DNA of 64,000 nucleotides, from the NCBI GenBank assembly GCA_034509735.1, contig JACGWO010000004.1, positions 20,875,395-20,939,394 of the forward strand, written 5' to 3'. Position numbers and translations under genes: made by a program. Source of the stretch: Sesamum alatum. Taxonomy: Eukaryota; Streptophyta; Magnoliopsida; Lamiales; Pedaliaceae. The notes below the pieces were generated by a model. It was given only the letters and a program-made list of their open reading frames with translations, was not told the DNA's origin and did not search any database. This document shows positions 60,493-64,000 of this stretch, one piece after another (position 1 is the first letter of the stretch; the number at the start of each line of letters is the position of its first letter).

Positions 60493-60965
60493 ATGGACAA
60501 TGGTCACTACGGTAGCGGTTCTGATTCTGGGACTAATGGGTCTGGGAGACCAAACTCTAGGCATACTGGTTCTTCCTCGGCGGACGATGTAATGCGCATA
60601 TGTTCATGTGGCTGTGAAATCGTTGTCCGTACATCGTGGACTACTACTAACCCAGGGCGACGCGTCCGTGCATGTTCGGGAAATCAGGTTTGTGGTCGAT
60701 AATTTACCTCGTTAATTTCCTATTCATAGCAAATTGTTACCAAGTTACATAAATGTACATATACAATGCCCATATTATCTTCGTCCATGCTTCGATTTGA
60801 ATGAATCCTGTTAAAAATTTGAAGGATACCCACTGTGGGGCATTTCAATGGGTGGATCCACTCATGTGTCGTCGCTCGAAAAAGGTTATTCCTGGTTTGC
60901 TGAACAGGCTTAACCAATATGACGCTGCGATAAAGCGTGCAAAAGAACGCCTGGATAATGCATAG
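60493..60965 (+). CDS. GRF-type zinc finger protein (short)
   Basis: Two exons, 60493-60687 and 60825-60965, with GT/AG borders; 111 residues ending at TAG. Residues 1-33 are Gly/Ser-rich. The GRF zinc finger follows: CSCG (37-40), VVRTSWTTTNPGRRVRAC (44-61), then the exon junction and HCGAFQWVDPLMC (68-80), with Cys 37, 39, 61 and 69 as probable zinc ligands. GRF fingers bind single-stranded or structured nucleic acid in other proteins. A short helix (IPGLLNRLNQYDAAIKRAKE) follows. Plant proteins of this type usually end in a membrane helix; here the frame stops first, but a hydrophobic stretch lies in frame just beyond the stop (60966-61061). It may be a pseudogene or part of a transposable element. 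Recognition is from the finger only. Confidence 0.65.
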
Positions 60966-62036
60966 ATGCGTTGTCGAAACTGCCATCGTCTGCTCTTCCT
61001 TGTGGTTTTCTGCTGGGCATGCTCCCTTTTGTTAACTATCCGAAAATGTGGCCAAAATTAGGGGTTCCCACAAAAAAACATAATCAATGTACATGTGACT
61101 ACGCTCTATCTTAATGGGATAGGTGTCCCTCTGTATGCCTGTTTTGATGATTTTGCTTATGCAGCTTACTATTCGACACCATTAAGATGTTTTGCCGTTG
61201 TGTAAATTAATATTTTTTGCAAATGTGTCGTAGCAAGAATCCTTATACTTTGTTCTGGGATAAGGAACTCAAACTGCATTAGTAATTTATGTACTAGTAT
61301 TGCAATATCTTACCAATGCACCGTTTATTTGATAAGTATGGTTAATGTAAGTACTTTGGTTTGGTACAGTTGGATGTCCAGATCTTGTGTTCTTTGAAGC
61401 AAACACATAATCGTTGCTTGTTGTTCGATATGGATTGGTACTTTACATTTCTTTAATGCCCAAAGTAGAGTTCAGTATTATTTTTGTATGAACCATGCAA
61501 AATTGGTCATTACTGCACATCAAGTTATGTGTTCACTAATTAGTTGGCAAATTTTAGTACTAGATCTTCAAAGGCTACCAAACAAACGGACTTAATGAGG
61601 ACCCCATGATAATTAGTGTAAACATGACAAGTGTTTATACTTTCTGTAACCACGCTTCTCCTCCACCAAAAAGTTATGTGTTAGGTCAGATTAAGTTAGA
61701 CCAATGGGATTTGTTTTACACACATTTGTTGCTGGAGATACGAAATCTTCAGAATTAAATGGAATGGCCACTGTTTTACTTGGAAAATTGCTGAATTATG
61801 TCATCCTTGCGTGTTTCCCAACTCTCATTTACTACCCCTGACTATTCTCATCCATACAAACTGATTGAATGTGACAAGAATCCCCCATAACCGCCATAAT
61901 AGGTTGCTGCCACAACCCTTAATAGCTAGATAAAATCATGATGTGTGTGGGTGGGTGCAACCAGTGCACTCAACTTTGCCCCCAAATTTAGGTTGGCAAA
62001 GGAGTTTGGTCCACCTACCAACTCAAGAGTCCCAAC
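60966..62036. other. Spacer between GRF and Myb/SANT-like genes
   Basis: The first 96 bases continue the GRF frame past TAG (hydrophobic stretch HRLLFLVVFCWACSLLLTI). The remainder has no gene I recognise; it probably holds 3' flank and the upstream region of the next gene. Confidence 0.4.
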
Positions 62037-62044
62037 TATAAATA
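62037..62044 (+). promoter_or_regulatory. TATA box of the Myb/SANT-like gene
   Basis: TATAAATA in the context CTATAAATAGG, 108 bases before the start codon at 62152; spacing suits a plant core promoter with a leader of about 75 bases. Confidence 0.6.
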
Positions 62045-62151
62045 GGATGCAAATGCCTAAAGTAAGGCATCAAGCCTCACGATCCAGAGCAACATCACAT
62101 TTGCCCAAAAACCTTTTCCTACAACTTGTTTAACACCATCCATCTCCCAAA

Positions 62152-62856
62152 ATGTGGCCCGACGGCTACTGGTACCAGTGCCAGTTCTTCTATAACTCGC
62201 GTTGGACGCGAGAGATGGAAAAAACATTTGTTGACGCACTGATAGAGCACGCAAGGATGGGCCAGTTTAGGGTCGGATGTGAAAACCGCCATGCTATTAA
62301 TTGTGCTCTCCGCGACGTGAACAAAACACACGACACTAAGGTCACATATCCGTTGGCTTGTAGCCGCGTGACGAAACTGCATGAGAGATTAACGGTGTTC
62401 ATGTGGGTAATCAACAGGCCTAATGTCGTTTGGAACCAGAATCTGCGCTTTGTTACCGCTGTAGACAGCGTCTGGCGCGAAATTTGTAGGGTTAGTCAGA
62501 TCCCAACATACAAAATGTTATGAACTAAGTTATTCCATGTTTCCACTTCTTGTATTTAATAATATCTTTCATCTTGACATGAAATGCAGGAGAAGAAACT
62601 GGCAAGGTACTACGTAAATGCATATGAGGATCTGCTGGAGGAATTGTGCATGCTTTTTGGTGTGCCGGTAGAAAATGAAGAAGCACCACCTGTAGAGCCA
62701 CCTGCTGAAGATGCGCCACTTGTTGCATTTGGAGCCGATGCCCAGCCTCTCGAGGGTTGGGTTGACCCTGCGCCAGTCGCCATTGAGGGGGCTCCCGTCA
62801 TACAGTCTGTTGTTCATGTCATTTCCGACAGCTCTGACTCGAGTTCCTCTCTCTAG
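62152..62856 (+). CDS. Myb/SANT-like DNA-binding domain protein
   Basis: Two exons, 62152-62490 and 62590-62856, 201 residues. Residues 18-105 fit the plant Myb/SANT-like domain (Myb_DNA-bind_3): RWTREMEKTFVDALIEHARM (18-37), a middle helix, then LTVFMWV...VVWNQNLRFVTAVDSVW. Exon 2 begins EKKLARYYVNAYEDLLEELC and LFG, the usual segment after the domain, followed by a Pro/Glu/Ala-rich tail ending SDSSDSSSSL. Members of this family derive from, or accompany, PIF/Harbinger transposons and bind DNA. The start ATG follows a TATA box at a normal distance. Without splicing, the first exon would stop after 123 residues (62523). Another frame continues in similar style past the stop (to 63033, ending IKKKD), which suggests a frameshift near 62840 and a once longer protein. 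It is either a host gene or an element ORF. Confidence 0.7.
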
Positions 62857-64000
62857 AGGTTCATTGACGATTACTACGGGTCCAACGGCCGATTCTGTCC
62901 TGCCACCCCCAGGAGTGCCGACTTCCATTTCTAAGAAGAATTTTACTGCTCGTGATAAATCTCCTAGTGGACACTCCTAGGGTCAGGCTAGTTCTTCTGC
63001 ATCCAACGCCACCCCGATCAAAAAGAAGGATTGAAGTGTGTTAAAGGGTAATAGTAGTATGCTTTTGTTTGTACATATGTAGTGACTTATGGGACGTCAT
63101 AACTAGTGTTTTGCATGTCCATACCTGATCAACCTTTTCTATTTTTGGCCACACTTGGTATGTAGTAATTTCCAAGTCAGTGGAGTATTTGTGTAAGTAT
63201 GGACTATGTTATTTGCTGTAGGAAGGCTTTTTGGTGGGTGAGGGCTGCAGTGATAGTCCATCTACATTCATTACCAAGCACATAGGGTGTTGTTTGGTAG
63301 TGTTTGCTTTGTTTTGGAAGGACCATGTCCCCTGAATGTTGGTAAGGGTTTCACAAGTAAGTATGCTTGTGTTCTTATGAACTCTTGTAAGTACTATGCA
63401 GGTTATCTGTGCCTGTTCGTGATGTTTAGTTTAATGACATATGACGTCCCGTTTATAGCATATTAACCTATGTTTCTCCTGCCTATATGTTCTGTATTGG
63501 TGTTATAAACAAGCCATAAGTGAAGTGAGTAATACGAATAAACAATATTTATTTTTACATCACATAAAGAAATTGACTCACATAATAATACTTAATCGGA
63601 GAGAAAGAAAAGCCGTGTTAAGCTTGAGGAAATGTCTACCTTATCAGACAACCTTATAATGGGAGGATAAATTGTAATAAGGGGACGATTCAATAGTGAT
63701 TCAATATTGATATTAAGGGGAAAGATGTATTTACGGGGAGGCTTCAACATTCATTTTATTTATCACAGAATATTTTGACCCAAACATGATTAAGTATGTC
63801 ACCAATTTATTTGGGTTTTTAAATATCATAAAAAGGGTTTATGATGTTTGTCATTATCCGAAAATATGAAAATTTTATCCAAATACATTTTTTTGCAGCT
63901 TACGATTTACCCTATAAACGAAAACCCTACGGTAAATATTTTATCTTTTGTCCAAAATATATGTGATAAAATATGCTACACGAAGGCGTCTTTAAAAAAG
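62857..64000. other. 3' flank of the Myb/SANT-like gene; no further gene seen
   Basis: The first ~175 bases read, in the alternative frame, as a Ser/Pro/Lys-rich tail with one internal TAG (62978-62980) and a final TGA at 63031-63033. Beyond that the DNA becomes AT-rich. No DDE transposase and no Harbinger right end were found before the window ends. Confidence 0.4.

Noticed and set aside
1..64000. CRISPR arrays, operons or phage-like genes
   Set aside because: No regularly spaced short repeats and no bacterial gene layout. Introns, plant gene families and plant retrotransposons throughout show nuclear plant DNA.

Overview
This window is nuclear DNA from a flowering plant, probably a eudicot. 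The evidence is a six-exon plant APH-1 gene, an intronless plastid-targeted homoserine kinase gene, AT-rich intergenic DNA, dense nested plant transposable elements, and a piece of organelle DNA with a plastid trnI-trnA remnant. No bacterial operon, CRISPR array or replication origin is seen. I cannot name the species from sequence alone.

Layout. 1-2028: 5' exons of a membrane steroid-binding (cytochrome b5-like, MAPR) gene on the minus strand, followed by AT-rich DNA with a hAT-like element (2209-3437). 5270-6755: minus-strand LINE remnant split by a second hAT-like element (5655-6627). 6755-23920: two degenerate Ty1/copia elements of one long-LTR family lying head to tail; the 3' LTR of the first is split by a younger solo LTR (13012-15201). 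24257-25272: inverted-repeat element. 26086-32214: APH1, the gamma-secretase subunit, apparently intact. 33190-34670: organelle-like insertion. 34740-42000: one minus-strand LINE broken by two solo LTRs (35583-38172 and 39214-41408), the first of which carries a small Helitron (36989-37311). 42000-44700: promoter-like and tandem-repeat DNA. 44690-47330: degenerate minus-strand transposon ORFs. 47627-47994: TRIM-like pair of short direct repeats. 48531-49634: homoserine kinase, intact. 52300-54550: miniature elements. 54955-59290: scrambled copia remnant with an inverted pol segment. 59420 to about 63050: a Harbinger-like left end followed by a GRF zinc-finger gene and a Myb/SANT-like gene.

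How it works together. Only APH1 (endomembrane protease complex) and homoserine kinase (threonine/methionine/isoleucine branch in plastids) look like complete conserved host genes; they are not functionally linked. The MAPR gene is only partly present. The rest is mostly a record of successive insertions, several of which can be ordered because target-site duplications and empty-site sequences are readable. The most unusual segment is the right end, where a GRF zinc-finger ORF and a Myb/SANT-like ORF sit downstream of a PIF/Harbinger-type terminus; both show signs of decay (an in-frame stop and an apparent frameshift). I found no clearly new biological system; that segment and the organelle insertion are the best candidates for follow-up.
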